Shown here piece by piece: positions 20,437 through 28,781 of a DNA stretch of 64,000 nt. Each line of letters begins with the position of its first letter. Position 1 is the stretch's first letter. Origin of the DNA: Schaalia georgiae DSM 6843 (GTDB lineage: Bacteria > Actinomycetota > Actinomycetes > Actinomycetales > Actinomycetaceae); assembly GCF_000429245.1 (NCBI RefSeq), contig NZ_AUBM01000010.1, positions 62,001 through 126,000 of the forward strand, written 5' to 3'. The notes under the pieces are model-generated. The model did not search any database and was not told the DNA's origin. It saw only the letters and a program-made list of their open reading frames with translations. The position numbers were made by a program, and so were the translations under genes.

Positions 20437-21633
20437 ATGGTCACCGAGTTGCGCATTGGAATCATCGGCCTCGGAGCCAGAAGCGCCATCGCAGAGAACC
20501 TGGCCAAAACGGGCATCGGCGCCCACCTCGTGGGCGGAGCCGACCCCGACCCGCAGATGCGCGCGCGTGCGGCCCGGGCGTTCGGCGAGCACCTGGCCTG
20601 GGTGGAGGACACCGACCAGCTCCTCGCCGCCGGAATCGACGCGGCGATCGTCACCAGCCCCGACGACACGCACGAGGCCATCACCTGCGCGCTGCTGGAG
20701 GCCGGTGCCGCCGTCTACCTGGAGAAGCCCATCGCCATCACGATCGAGGGCGCCGACCGCGTCCTGGAGACCGCGTACCGGACCGGGACCCCCCTCTACG
20801 TCGGGCACAACATGCGCCACATGGCGGTGGTGCGCACGCTCCGCGACGTCATCCGCCAGGGGACGATCGGAGAGGTCAAGGCCATCTGGTGCCGCCACTT
20901 CGTGGGCAACGGCGGCGACTACTACTTCAAGGACTGGCACGCCGACCGGTCGCGAACCACCGGCCTGCTGCTGCAGAAGGCGGCCCACGACATCGACGTC
21001 ATGAACTGGCTTTCCGACTCCGTCCCCGCCCGGGTCGTCGCCATGGGCGACCTCATGGTGTACGGCTCGCTGACCGACAGGGCCCCTCGCCCGGGCCAGC
21101 TCATGCAGGACTGGTTCTCCTTCGACAACTGGCCCCCCGAGTCCCTCACCGGCCTCAACCCCACAATCGACGTGGAGGACATGTCGATGCTGCTCATGCG
21201 CCAGGCCTCGGGGGTCATGGTCTCCTACGAGCAGTGCCACTTCACGCCCGACTACTGGCGGAACTACACAGTGATCGGCACCCGGGGCCGCGCCGAGAAC
21301 TTCGGCGACGGCCAGGGCGGCGTCGTGCGCGTGTGGACCCACCGGCGCGGCTACGACGCCAAGGGGGACATCGAGATCCCGATCCGGGGGGACGCCAGGG
21401 GCCACGACGACGCGGACATCGCCACAATGGCCGAGTTCCTGCGCTTCGTCCTCAACGGGGAGCCCACCGACACCACACCCCTGGGGGCCCGGGAGGCCGT
21501 CGCCGCAGGGGTCCTGGCGACCCGTTCGCTGCGCAACCACAACACCCCCTACGACGTGCCCCGCGTCCGCCCGGAACTGGCGGCGTACTTCGAGGACAAC
21601 CAGCGCCGCGCTGCCCGGCTGCGGGGCGCCTAG
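20437..21633 (+). CDS. Gfo/Idh/MocA family NAD(P)-dependent protein
   Basis: Predicted oxidoreductase or NAD-dependent glycosidase-like protein (398 aa). The N-terminal Rossmann fold begins RIGIIGLGARSAIAENLA. The family motif VYLEKPIAIT (Lys of EKP, about residue 99) is intact. The second domain has YYFKDWHADRS, GLLLQKAAHDIDVMNWL with the usual His of this fold, and CHFTPDYWRNYTVIGTRGR. I placed the start at 20437 after GGAGGAA; the frame opens earlier but overlaps the IS relic. Heading a SIS/ROK/aldolase cluster, it may convert a sugar or glycoside before phosphorylation. The substrate is unknown. Confidence 0.85.
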   Translation: MVTELRIGIIGLGARSAIAENLAKTGIGAHLVGGADPDPQMRARAARAFGEHLAWVEDTDQLLAAGIDAAIVTSPDDTHEAITCALLEAGAAVYLEKPIAITIEGADRVLETAYRTGTPLYVGHNMRHMAVVRTLRDVIRQGTIGEVKAIWCRHFVGNGGDYYFKDWHADRSRTTGLLLQKAAHDIDVMNWLSDSVPARVVAMGDLMVYGSLTDRAPRPGQLMQDWFSFDNWPPESLTGLNPTIDVEDMSMLLMRQASGVMVSYEQCHFTPDYWRNYTVIGTRGRAENFGDGQGGVVRVWTHRRGYDAKGDIEIPIRGDARGHDDADIATMAEFLRFVLNGEPTDTTPLGAREAVAAGVLATRSLRNHNTPYDVPRVRPELAAYFEDNQRRAARLRGA

Positions 21634-21730
21634 TCGGGCCGCAACCCCCTCCGCGGGGCGCCCAGTCGGGCCGCCGTCGCTTGGCACGGCCGTTCCCATT
21701 CCCCCACGGCCCGCGCACCGGTAGTATAAG

Positions 21731-21753
21731 AACACTCGTTACAAATGAGTGTT
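21731..21753. promoter_or_regulatory. Palindromic operator before the SIS-domain gene
   Basis: A 23-base imperfect palindrome with perfect 7-bp outer arms AACACTC and GAGTGTT, directly after a -10-like TATAAG (21724-21729) and before the SIS-gene RBS. The position fits repression by a sugar-responsive factor. Confidence 0.6.
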
Positions 21754-21784
21754 GCATATTTACGAGAAGCGTGAGGAGACACGG

Positions 21785-22657
21785 ATGTCCCAAACCCTTG
21801 AAGAGATCGCCAGCCAACCGCGGCTGTGGAGGCGCGCGCTGGAAGTCGACGCCTCCCCGCTCCCCCGCGACGGCGAATCCCTCGCAGTCGTCGGATGCGG
21901 CACCTCGTGGTTCGTCGCCCAGGCGTACACCACCGCACGCGAGCGCAAGGGCAAGGGGCCGGGCGACGCGTTCACGGCAACGGAGTTCCCCTGGGACCGC
22001 CACTACGACCGCGTCATCTGCCTGTCCCGCTCGGGAACCACCACGGAGGTCGTCGACGTCCTGCGCCGCCTGTCCGAGCGCGGCACCCCGGGCCTGCTGG
22101 TCACCGCGGTCGGCGGCGGCCCCGCCTCCTCCTTCGCCTCCACCGAGGTCGTCCTCGGCTTCGCCGACGAGGAGTCCGTGGTCCAGACCCGCTTCGCCAC
22201 CACCGCCCTGGCCTACTTCCGCGCCTCGCTCGGCCACGACATCGCCGCGGCCGCCGCCGACGCCGAGCTCGCGTTGGACGCCGAGCTCCCCCAGCGCTGG
22301 GTCGACGCGGACCAGATCGCTTTCCTGGGCACCGGCTGGACCATCGGGCTGGCCAACGAGGCGGGCCTGAAGCTCCGCGAGGCCTCCCAGTCGTGGACCG
22401 AGGCGTACCCGGCGATGGAGTACCGCCACGGCCCCATCTCCATCGCCCAGCCGGGGCGCCTCACCTGGGTGTTCGGCCCGGTCCCCGAGGGCCTCGGCGA
22501 GCAGGTGGCCGCGACCGGCGCGGAACTGGTGGCCTCGCAATGGGATCCCATGGCCCACCTGGTCCTCGCCCAGCGCCTCGCCGTCGCGCGCGCCGCGGCC
22601 CGGGGCCTGGACCCCGATGCTCCGCGCAACCTCACGCGCTCGGTGATCCTGCCGTGA
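21785..22657 (+). CDS. SIS-domain sugar isomerase/deaminase (AgaS/FrlB-like)
   Basis: Cytosolic sugar-phosphate isomerase-type protein (290 aa) with two SIS domains. The first has VVGCGTSWFVAQA and ICLSRSGTTTEVVDVL; the second has IAFLGTGWTIGLANEAGLKL and the substrate-site segment EAYPAMEYRHGP. The C-terminus DPDAPRNLTRSV is typical of AgaS, FrlB and the GlmS isomerase half. Known relatives deaminate amino-sugar phosphates or cleave fructosamine phosphates. The start ATG 21785 follows GAGGAGA; the frame opens at 21749 but lacks an RBS there. The stop overlaps the following kinase start (GTGA). Confidence 0.85.
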   Translation: MSQTLEEIASQPRLWRRALEVDASPLPRDGESLAVVGCGTSWFVAQAYTTARERKGKGPGDAFTATEFPWDRHYDRVICLSRSGTTTEVVDVLRRLSERGTPGLLVTAVGGGPASSFASTEVVLGFADEESVVQTRFATTALAYFRASLGHDIAAAAADAELALDAELPQRWVDADQIAFLGTGWTIGLANEAGLKLREASQSWTEAYPAMEYRHGPISIAQPGRLTWVFGPVPEGLGEQVAATGAELVASQWDPMAHLVLAQRLAVARAAARGLDPDAPRNLTRSVILP

Positions 22658-23619
22658 GCACCGACGACCGGGGCGGCGGGGCGGGGAACGCCCCTCTCCG
22701 CCCCGCCGCCCCGGTCCCCGCAGCCGTCGGGATCGACATCGGCGGCACCACCGTCAAGAGCGTGCTGGTCGGGCAGGACGGCTCCATCCTCACCGCGGCA
22801 GGCCCCTGCGCGACCCCCGTCGGCGACGTCCCCGCCCTCGTCGGCACCGTCGTCGGCCTCGTGCGCGACCTGGACGCCGGACGGGGACTGCCCGTGGGCG
22901 TGTGCGTTCCCGGGATCGTCGACGAGGCCCATGGCGTCGGCGTCCTGTCGGCGAACCTCGGGTGGCGCGGCGCCCCCCTGCGCAGGCTCCTGTCCGACGC
23001 CCTCGGCTCCCCCATCGCCCTCGGCCACGACGTGCGCTGCGGCGCCCTGGCCGAGTCGCTGTGGGGGGTGGGCGAGGCCGACATGCTCTACGTCGCCATC
23101 GGCACGGGGATAGCCTCGGCGCTCATCATCGGCTCGCGCCTCTGCCCCGCACCGGCGTGGGCGGGCGAGATCGGCCAGATCGTGGTCGAAGACCCCGACA
23201 GTCCCGGCCGGCGGACCCCCCTCGAGCAGATCGCCTCCGCCTCGGCCATCGCGCGGCGCGCCGCCGAAGCCGGAATGATCGGCCCCGGGGCGGGGGCCCG
23301 CGAGGCCGAGGAGCGCGCGCAGGAGCCCGATGGCGGGCCCGCCGCAATGGTCTTCGCCTCCGCGATGAGCCTGCTCGGCGCCCAATTGGGGATCGTCCGC
23401 CACCAGGTGGGCGACGTGCCCCTGGTCATCGGCGGCGGCCTGTCGAAGGGCGGACCGCTCGTCTACGACAACCTCGCCCGGGGCGCGGCCTCCGTCACCG
23501 GGCGCATGCCCCTTCCCCGCATAGTCCCCGCGGCGCTGGGCCCGGCGTCGCAGGCGCTCGGCGCCGCCACCCTGGCGCTTCGGGGCGCCCACGGGCCCTC
23601 CGCACCAACCCTCCACTAG
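22654..23619 (+). CDS. ROK family sugar kinase, zinc motif absent
   Basis: Probable ATP-dependent sugar kinase (321 aa). The ATP/phosphate motif VGIDIGGTTVKSVLVG is near residue 25, the catalytic-Asp segment reads LGHDVRCGALAESLWG (HD in place of the usual ND), and GIASALIIG and VIGGGLSKG follow. The structural zinc cluster (GHxxVxxxG with CxCGxxGC) is absent: GEIGQIVVEDP is followed by a cysteine-free stretch. The GTG start is coupled to the SIS gene stop. Substrate unknown; a free or amino sugar, or a ketose phosphate for the downstream aldolase, are both possible. Confidence 0.83.
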   Translation: MSTDDRGGGAGNAPLRPAAPVPAAVGIDIGGTTVKSVLVGQDGSILTAAGPCATPVGDVPALVGTVVGLVRDLDAGRGLPVGVCVPGIVDEAHGVGVLSANLGWRGAPLRRLLSDALGSPIALGHDVRCGALAESLWGVGEADMLYVAIGTGIASALIIGSRLCPAPAWAGEIGQIVVEDPDSPGRRTPLEQIASASAIARRAAEAGMIGPGAGAREAEERAQEPDGGPAAMVFASAMSLLGAQLGIVRHQVGDVPLVIGGGLSKGGPLVYDNLARGAASVTGRMPLPRIVPAALGPASQALGAATLALRGAHGPSAPTLH

Positions 23620-23629
23620 AAAGGCAGCC

Positions 23630-24472
23630 ATGTTCGCCGATACCGCAGCACTCGCCCGCGAGTGCGCTCAACAGGGCCGCGGCCTCGCGGCCTTCAACGT
23701 GGTCCTCCTCGACCACGCCGAAGCCTTCATCGACGCCGCGGAGCGCTGCGGCCTGCCTCTGGTCCTCCAGCTCTCCCAGAACGCCGTGAAGTACCACGGC
23801 GGACGTCTGGCGCCCTTGGGGAAGGCGCTCCTCGAACTGGCCCGTGCCTCGTCGGCGCGCGTCGCGGTCCACCTGGACCACGCCGAGGACCCCGACCTGT
23901 GCCGCGCGGCCATCGACCTCGGCTTCACCTCGATCATGTACGACGGGTCGAGACTGCCCGACGCCGACAACCGCACCTCCACGATGCGGATCGCCGAGGC
24001 CGCCCACGCCGCCGGAGTCAGCGTCGAGGCCGAACTCGGCGAGGTCGGCGGCAAGAACGGGGTCCACGACCCCTCGGCGCGCACCGACCCCGACGAGGCG
24101 GCGGCGTTCGTCGCGGATACCGGGGTGGATATGCTGGCCGTCGCCGTCGGCTCCTCGCACGCGATGGCCACCCGCGACGCGGTGCTGGACGACGCCCGTA
24201 TCGCCGCCATCCACCGCGCCGTCGCCGTGCCTCTGGTGCTCCACGGCTCGTCGGGCGTGCCCGACGACGGGATGCGCTCCGCGATCCGCGCCGGGATGAC
24301 GAAGATCAACGTGTCCACGCACCTCAACGTCGTGTTCACATCCGCTGTCCGCCGACTGCTCGGCGAGGATCCGCGCATCGTCGATCCCCGCAAGTACATG
24401 GGCCCCGCCAACCACGCGGTCAGCGCCGAGGCCGAGCGCCTCATGCGCCTGTACACCACCGCGCATGACTAG
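23630..24472 (+). CDS. Class II ketose-bisphosphate aldolase (KbaY/GatY/IolJ-like)
   Basis: Zinc-dependent aldolase (280 aa) expected to cleave a ketose phosphate into dihydroxyacetone phosphate and an aldehyde. Motifs: LAAFNVVLLDHAEAF, the zinc-binding VHLDHAEDPD, SIMYDGSRLP, EAELGEVGG, VLHGSSGVPDDG with the third zinc His, and KINVSTHLN in the phosphate site. It starts ten bases after the kinase stop with AAAGGCAGCC upstream. Whether it prefers tagatose, fructose or another ketose phosphate cannot be read from sequence. Last gene of the cluster. Confidence 0.88.
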   Translation: MFADTAALARECAQQGRGLAAFNVVLLDHAEAFIDAAERCGLPLVLQLSQNAVKYHGGRLAPLGKALLELARASSARVAVHLDHAEDPDLCRAAIDLGFTSIMYDGSRLPDADNRTSTMRIAEAAHAAGVSVEAELGEVGGKNGVHDPSARTDPDEAAAFVADTGVDMLAVAVGSSHAMATRDAVLDDARIAAIHRAVAVPLVLHGSSGVPDDGMRSAIRAGMTKINVSTHLNVVFTSAVRRLLGEDPRIVDPRKYMGPANHAVSAEAERLMRLYTTAHD

Positions 24473-24505
24473 CCAGCGGCCCCGATGGCGGTGCGGCGCG
24501 GACGC

Positions 24506-24569
24506 CGACGCGCGTTGTCGACACCGACGCGCGTTATAACCCCCTCGCGATGTCGACAACCCCCTCGCG
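24506..24569. repeat. Short tandem repeats of about 20 bases
   Basis: CGACGCGCGTT occurs at 24506 and 24525, and AACCCCCTCGCG at 24538 and 24558, both followed by similar bases. They lie in the gene-free stretch between the aldolase and menG. Confidence 0.6.
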
Positions 24570-24636
24570 GTGCCGATAACACGCGTTCGCACCCGGGGAA
24601 TGCCTGTGCCCGCGCCAGGGCCGACCTGTACCCACG

Positions 24637-24656
24637 CCCCTTTAGAGGCACGCCCT
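24637..24656 (-). repeat. IS-end-like sequence, right
   Basis: Read on the minus strand, AGGGCGTGCCTCTAAAGGGG matches 18 of 20 bases of the sequence at 19593 in the opposite orientation. The pair brackets the IS relic and the four-gene catabolic cluster. Confidence 0.5.
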
Positions 24657-24746
24657 CGGGGTGCGGCCCGCGCCTAGGCCAGAGCCGGTCCCCGGACCGG
24701 CTCCCCCGGAAGCACACACTTGGGGTGCGGCCCGCACTGCGCCGCC

Positions 24747-25454
24747 CTACGGCAGTGGCTTCACCGCGCGGTGCAGGGCGACGACACCGCCCGTGAGGTT
24801 GCGGTACTCGACCTCCGACCAGCCGTTGCGGGCGATCATCGCGCCCAGGGCGCGCTGGTCGGGCCACTGGCGGATCGACTCGACCAAGTAGTCATAGGCC
24901 TGGGCGTTGCTGGACGCCAGGCGCGCCAGCAACGGCATCACCGTCCGCTGGTAGGCGCCGTACACGGCACCGAAGGCGCGCGAGGGCGGCGTTGAGAACT
25001 CGCAGACCACCAAGCGGCCCCGGGGGCGCACAACGCGCGCCATCTCGCGCAGGGCCCCCTCGGGGTCGGGCACGTTGCGCAGCCCGTAGGAGATCGTCAC
25101 CGCGTCGAAGGACGCCTCCTCGAAGTCGAGATCCATGGCGTCGCCCTGCACGAACTCGATGTCCGGGTGGCGCTGGCGGCCCACCTCGATCATGCCCTCG
25201 GACAGGTCGCAAGCCACCACCTCGGCCCCGCCCTTCGCCAGAGCAGCCGAAGAGACACCGGTCCCCGCGGCCAGGTCGAGGATCCGCTCGCCGGGGTGCG
25301 GGGCCACCGCCTTGCAGAACGCGGCTATCCACACGTGGTTCATGCCCCCGGTCAAGAGGGCGTCCATCATGTCGTAGCGCTCGGCGACGTGGTCGAACAT
25401 TGACGCGACGTCCGCCTGGGTCTTGTTTAGGTCTGCGCGCAGGACTTCACTCAT
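24747..25454 (-). CDS. menG: Demethylmenaquinone methyltransferase
   Basis: SAM-dependent C-methyltransferase (235 aa) for the last step of menaquinone synthesis. The SAM motif ILDLAAGTGVSSAAL and UbiE/MenG signatures VASMFDHVAERYDMMDALLTGG, ISYGLRNVPDPEGALREM and VVCEFSTPPS are visible. GGAGG lies seven bases before the ATG. It is divergent from menF across 57 bases, so the promoters must overlap. Confidence 0.95.
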   Translation of the reverse strand: MSEVLRADLNKTQADVASMFDHVAERYDMMDALLTGGMNHVWIAAFCKAVAPHPGERILDLAAGTGVSSAALAKGGAEVVACDLSEGMIEVGRQRHPDIEFVQGDAMDLDFEEASFDAVTISYGLRNVPDPEGALREMARVVRPRGRLVVCEFSTPPSRAFGAVYGAYQRTVMPLLARLASSNAQAYDYLVESIRQWPDQRALGAMIARNGWSEVEYRNLTGGVVALHRAVKPLP

Positions 25455-25511
25455 ACTTCAATCCTCCCACGTCCGGGGGCCGGGTGTCGCGTCGCCCGCT
25501 ACGATGGGGGC

Positions 25512-26843
25512 GTGCTGTCAACCGCCCCCCTTTCGGCCCTGCGATTCCACGTGCGCCAGGTGCCCCGGTCGTCTCCGTTGGCGCGTGCCGGACTCCTCGA
25601 TTTCCTGCCCAAGGCGCGGGGCGGGTGCGCGTGGATGGGGCAGCGGCGCTCGATCGTAGGAGTCGGCACCGCTTGGAGGTTCGCGCACCGCGGCCCCGGG
25701 GCCATCGCCGGATTCCGCGAACAGTGGGCGGCGGTGGCCGGCACTCCCCACTCCCCCGGCCCCCGGCCGGTCGCCTTCGCGTCCTTCGCCTTCTCCTCCG
25801 GGGTTTCCGTCGCGGTTGTTCCCGCCGTGGCCGTCATCGACTGCCAGGGCGAGCGCTTCGTCGTCCGCGCGGCCGCCTACGATGCCGGAACGGAACACGC
25901 CGCCGACACGGCCCCCGCCTCGGGCACCGGCGCACCCCCCGCGCCCTCGGCTGTGGATCCGGCGGACCTGCCCGCCGATCCGCTCGGAGCCGCCGCCGCG
26001 CTCCTGGAGGGCCGCTCCCCCGTCTCCGTGGCGCGCCTGGTCGGTTCCGAACAGGGTTCGATGACCCGGGGCCAGTGGCGCGGACAGGTCACCCGGATGG
26101 CGGCGCTGCTGCGCGGGGGCCGCGCCCAGAAGGCCGTCCTGGCACGGGACATGATCGCGCGCGTTCGCGACTTCGACGAGCGCTGCCTGCTGGAGCGCCT
26201 CGGCGCGCTCTATCCGTCGACGTGGGTCTTCGGCGTCGAGGGCCTCATCGGGGCGACCCCCGAGATGCTCGCCTCCGCGCGATCCGGGCGCGTCTTCTCG
26301 CGCGTCCTGGCGGGGACGTGCGCACCCGGCGGGGGCCCGGCGCTACTGGAGTCCGACAAGGACCTGCGCGAGCACACGCTCGCCGTCGAGTCCGTGGCCT
26401 CCGCCCTGCACCCCCTGTGCTCCGACCTGCGCGTCCCCCGCGAGCCCTTCCTGTTGGAACTGCCCAACGTCACCCACCTCGCCACTGACGTGTCGGGCGT
26501 CCTGGACGCGTCGCTGTTGGACGCGGTCGCCGCCCTGCACCCCACGGCTGCGGTCTGCGGGACACCGCGCCGCGACTCCATGGAGCTCATAGAGCGCTAC
26601 GAGGACACGGACCGGGGCCGCTATGCGGGTCCCGTCGGCTGGATCGACACCGCGGGCGAGGGCGAGTTCGCCCTCGCCCTGCGCTGCGGCCAGGTCGAGG
26701 GCGCTGGGTCGGGGGCGGAGGAGGACTCCCGGATCAGGCTCTTCGCGGGCGCCGGGATCATGCCCGACTCCGACCCGGAGGCCGAGTTGGCAGAGACGGA
26801 GGCGAAGATGCGGGCCCTCCTGGACGCCCTCGGCGCGCACTGA
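25512..26843 (+). CDS. menF: Isochorismate synthase
   Basis: Chorismate-binding enzyme (443 aa) that converts chorismate to isochorismate, the entry step of menaquinone synthesis. The C-terminal domain holds KAVLARDMIARV, FGVEGLIGATPEML, LPNVTHLATDVSG, LHPTAAVCGTPRRDSMELI and RLFAGAGIMPDSDPEAELAE, which match the MenF/EntC type and not anthranilate or aminodeoxychorismate synthase. The start is GTG at 25512 after a G-rich stretch. The N-terminal 180 residues are variable. Confidence 0.9.
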   Translation: MLSTAPLSALRFHVRQVPRSSPLARAGLLDFLPKARGGCAWMGQRRSIVGVGTAWRFAHRGPGAIAGFREQWAAVAGTPHSPGPRPVAFASFAFSSGVSVAVVPAVAVIDCQGERFVVRAAAYDAGTEHAADTAPASGTGAPPAPSAVDPADLPADPLGAAAALLEGRSPVSVARLVGSEQGSMTRGQWRGQVTRMAALLRGGRAQKAVLARDMIARVRDFDERCLLERLGALYPSTWVFGVEGLIGATPEMLASARSGRVFSRVLAGTCAPGGGPALLESDKDLREHTLAVESVASALHPLCSDLRVPREPFLLELPNVTHLATDVSGVLDASLLDAVAALHPTAAVCGTPRRDSMELIERYEDTDRGRYAGPVGWIDTAGEGEFALALRCGQVEGAGSGAEEDSRIRLFAGAGIMPDSDPEAELAETEAKMRALLDALGAH

Positions 26844-26881
26844 GACACCGCACGGCGGCGTGCGGCGGCGAGGCGGAAAAG

Positions 26882-26923
26882 GGCTCCGCACCGATGACGC
26901 CCGGGCGTCATCGGTGCGGAGCC
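26882..26923. terminator. Perfect 42-bp palindrome, bidirectional terminator
   Basis: Two perfect 21-bp arms (beginning GGCTCCGCACCGATGACGCC) with no loop bases between them. It lies between the convergent menF and HtrA-like genes, 38 and 30 bases from their stops, so it can end transcription from both sides. Confidence 0.85.
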
Positions 26924-26953
26924 ACTGGCCGGGACCGCCTTGTGCGGCTGCCC

Positions 26954-28678
26954 TCACTTGGCCTGGAGCACCACCTGGACCTCGTGTGAGGCGCCGTCCC
27001 TCACATAGGTGAGTTTCACGGTGTCCCCACCCTTGTAGCGGCGGATGTAACCGGTGAGCTGCTTGGCGGAGGAGACCTCCTGGCCCTCCACTTGGGTGAT
27101 GACATCGCCCTTGCGCAGGCCTGCCTTGTCGGCCGCCCCGCCCGAGGTCACATCCGCGATCTCGGCCCCCGCGTAGGTGTCGCCGCCGACACTGACGGTC
27201 GCGGTCGCGATATTGACACCGAGCACCGCGTGGCTGACAGTGCCGTTGGCGATCAACTGGTCGGCGACGGAGGTCACCAGGTCCGAGGGGATGGCGAAAC
27301 CGAGGCCGATCGATCCGGCCTGCCCGTCCGAACTGGTGACCGACTTGATGGACGAGTTGATGCCCACGACGGCGCCGGTCTGATCGAAGAGGGGACCACC
27401 GGAGTTACCGGGGTTCAGCGAGGCGTCGACCTGGATGGCGTTCGTGATCACCGTGTCCGAGGAGCTCTGGTTGCGCTTCTGCTGGCCGAAGGGATCACTG
27501 GAGTCCCCCTGCCCGTTGTTGTTGGAGGAGTCGTCGTCCACGGCCACCTCGACGGGCCGGTTGAGCGCGGAGACGATCCCCGTCGTCACGGTCTTGGACA
27601 GGCCCAGGGGCGCGCCGATCGCCATGACCGGCGATCCTACGGTGAGCTGCGAGGACGAGCCGAATCGCGCGACCGTCAGATCCGAGGGGGGGTTGACCAG
27701 CCGGATGACGGCGAGGTCGGTCGTGCGGTCGTGGCCGACGACCTCAGCGTCGTAGATGCGCCCGTCAGCAAGCGTCACCTGGATCTTCCCGCCGGATTGC
27801 ACGGCGGCGGAGATGACGTGGTAGTTGGTGACGATGTCGCCCTTGGCGTCGTAGACGACGCCGGATCCCATGCCCGTGGACGAGGAGCTCTGCACCTGGA
27901 TCGTCACCACTGCGGGGGACACGGCGGAGGCGACCGCCTGCCAGTCGGGGGCGGAGCCCGTGGACGCCACGGACGCAACCGTCCCGCCGTTGGCCGGGGG
28001 GGCCGACGTGTTCTGGGTGGAGTCGGGGCGGAGCACGAACCACAGGCCACCCGCAGTGACCAGTGCCGTGACGAGCATCGAGGCGACGAGGGCGAACCAT
28101 CCCGGCCCCTTCTTCGCGGCGGCTTTCCCGGTCACGGGCGCGAGCTCAGGCGCGCCCTGCTGCAAGGGCATTTGGCCGACTGGCGGGGGGAAGTCGTGGG
28201 AGCCGTCGCCGCCCGGAGCCGCCTGCCCGTAGGCGGGGGACGCCTCAGCGGGGGGCTGCCCGTAGGCGGGCCCGGCCTCGAGCCCCGCCTGCCCGTAGGC
28301 AGGGGACGCCTCGGACTGGAACTGCCCGGCGGCCGCGCTGGGCAGCTGCGCGGTCTCCTGCACGCGCGGCAACTGCATGGTCTCGCCGACCCTTGGCAGT
28401 CGAGTGGTCTCCTGGGCGTTCAACGGTGCCGCGGCGCCGTCGGTCCTGGGCAGCCGCGCGGTCTCCTCAGCGCCCCGCGACCACGTTCCCCCCCGCATGC
28501 GCGGGAATTGTTCCGTCTCGGCGGCACCGGGAGCAGCGGACGGCGCCTGTGGCACAGCACCAGCGGCGGGCGCCTGCCCGGTGCCTGACGCGTATGGGGT
28601 CTGCTGGACCTGGTCGGTCCACGCCTCGGGCCGGGTCCCCGGATCGCGGGGCACCCACTGGGAGTTCTCGTCGCTCAT
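26954..28678 (-). CDS. HtrA/DegP-like membrane serine protease with PDZ domain
   Basis: Membrane-anchored trypsin-like protease (574 aa). The first 190 or so residues are a Pro/Ala-rich, presumably cytoplasmic region. It contains repeats of ET-x-x-LPR (ETARLPR, ETTRLPR, ETMQLPR and variants) and three AYGQ units. One transmembrane helix follows (FALVASMLVTALVTAGGLWF). The protease domain has the His in NYHVIS, the Asp in RTTDLAVIRL and the Ser in LNPGNSGGPLFD. A C-terminal PDZ domain carries ADKAGLRKGDVITQVEG. It likely handles misfolded envelope proteins. Confidence 0.93.
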   Translation of the reverse strand: MSDENSQWVPRDPGTRPEAWTDQVQQTPYASGTGQAPAAGAVPQAPSAAPGAAETEQFPRMRGGTWSRGAEETARLPRTDGAAAPLNAQETTRLPRVGETMQLPRVQETAQLPSAAAGQFQSEASPAYGQAGLEAGPAYGQPPAEASPAYGQAAPGGDGSHDFPPPVGQMPLQQGAPELAPVTGKAAAKKGPGWFALVASMLVTALVTAGGLWFVLRPDSTQNTSAPPANGGTVASVASTGSAPDWQAVASAVSPAVVTIQVQSSSSTGMGSGVVYDAKGDIVTNYHVISAAVQSGGKIQVTLADGRIYDAEVVGHDRTTDLAVIRLVNPPSDLTVARFGSSSQLTVGSPVMAIGAPLGLSKTVTTGIVSALNRPVEVAVDDDSSNNNGQGDSSDPFGQQKRNQSSSDTVITNAIQVDASLNPGNSGGPLFDQTGAVVGINSSIKSVTSSDGQAGSIGLGFAIPSDLVTSVADQLIANGTVSHAVLGVNIATATVSVGGDTYAGAEIADVTSGGAADKAGLRKGDVITQVEGQEVSSAKQLTGYIRRYKGGDTVKLTYVRDGASHEVQVVLQAK

Positions 28679-28781
28679 AGATCCTTCTCGTTACTGGCTC
28701 GTTACGGGGTTGTGCGTTGAGTCAAGTATGCACGCCCTTCATTCCCAACCACTGGGGGTTCACTGAAAGTTGTCTGAATCC

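Noticed and set aside
20437-24472. Classical GalNAc/galactosamine (aga) or tagatose pathway assignment
   Set aside because: No NagA-type deacetylase, PfkB tagatose-6-phosphate kinase or PTS components are present, so naming the genes agaS/kbaY would overstate the evidence.
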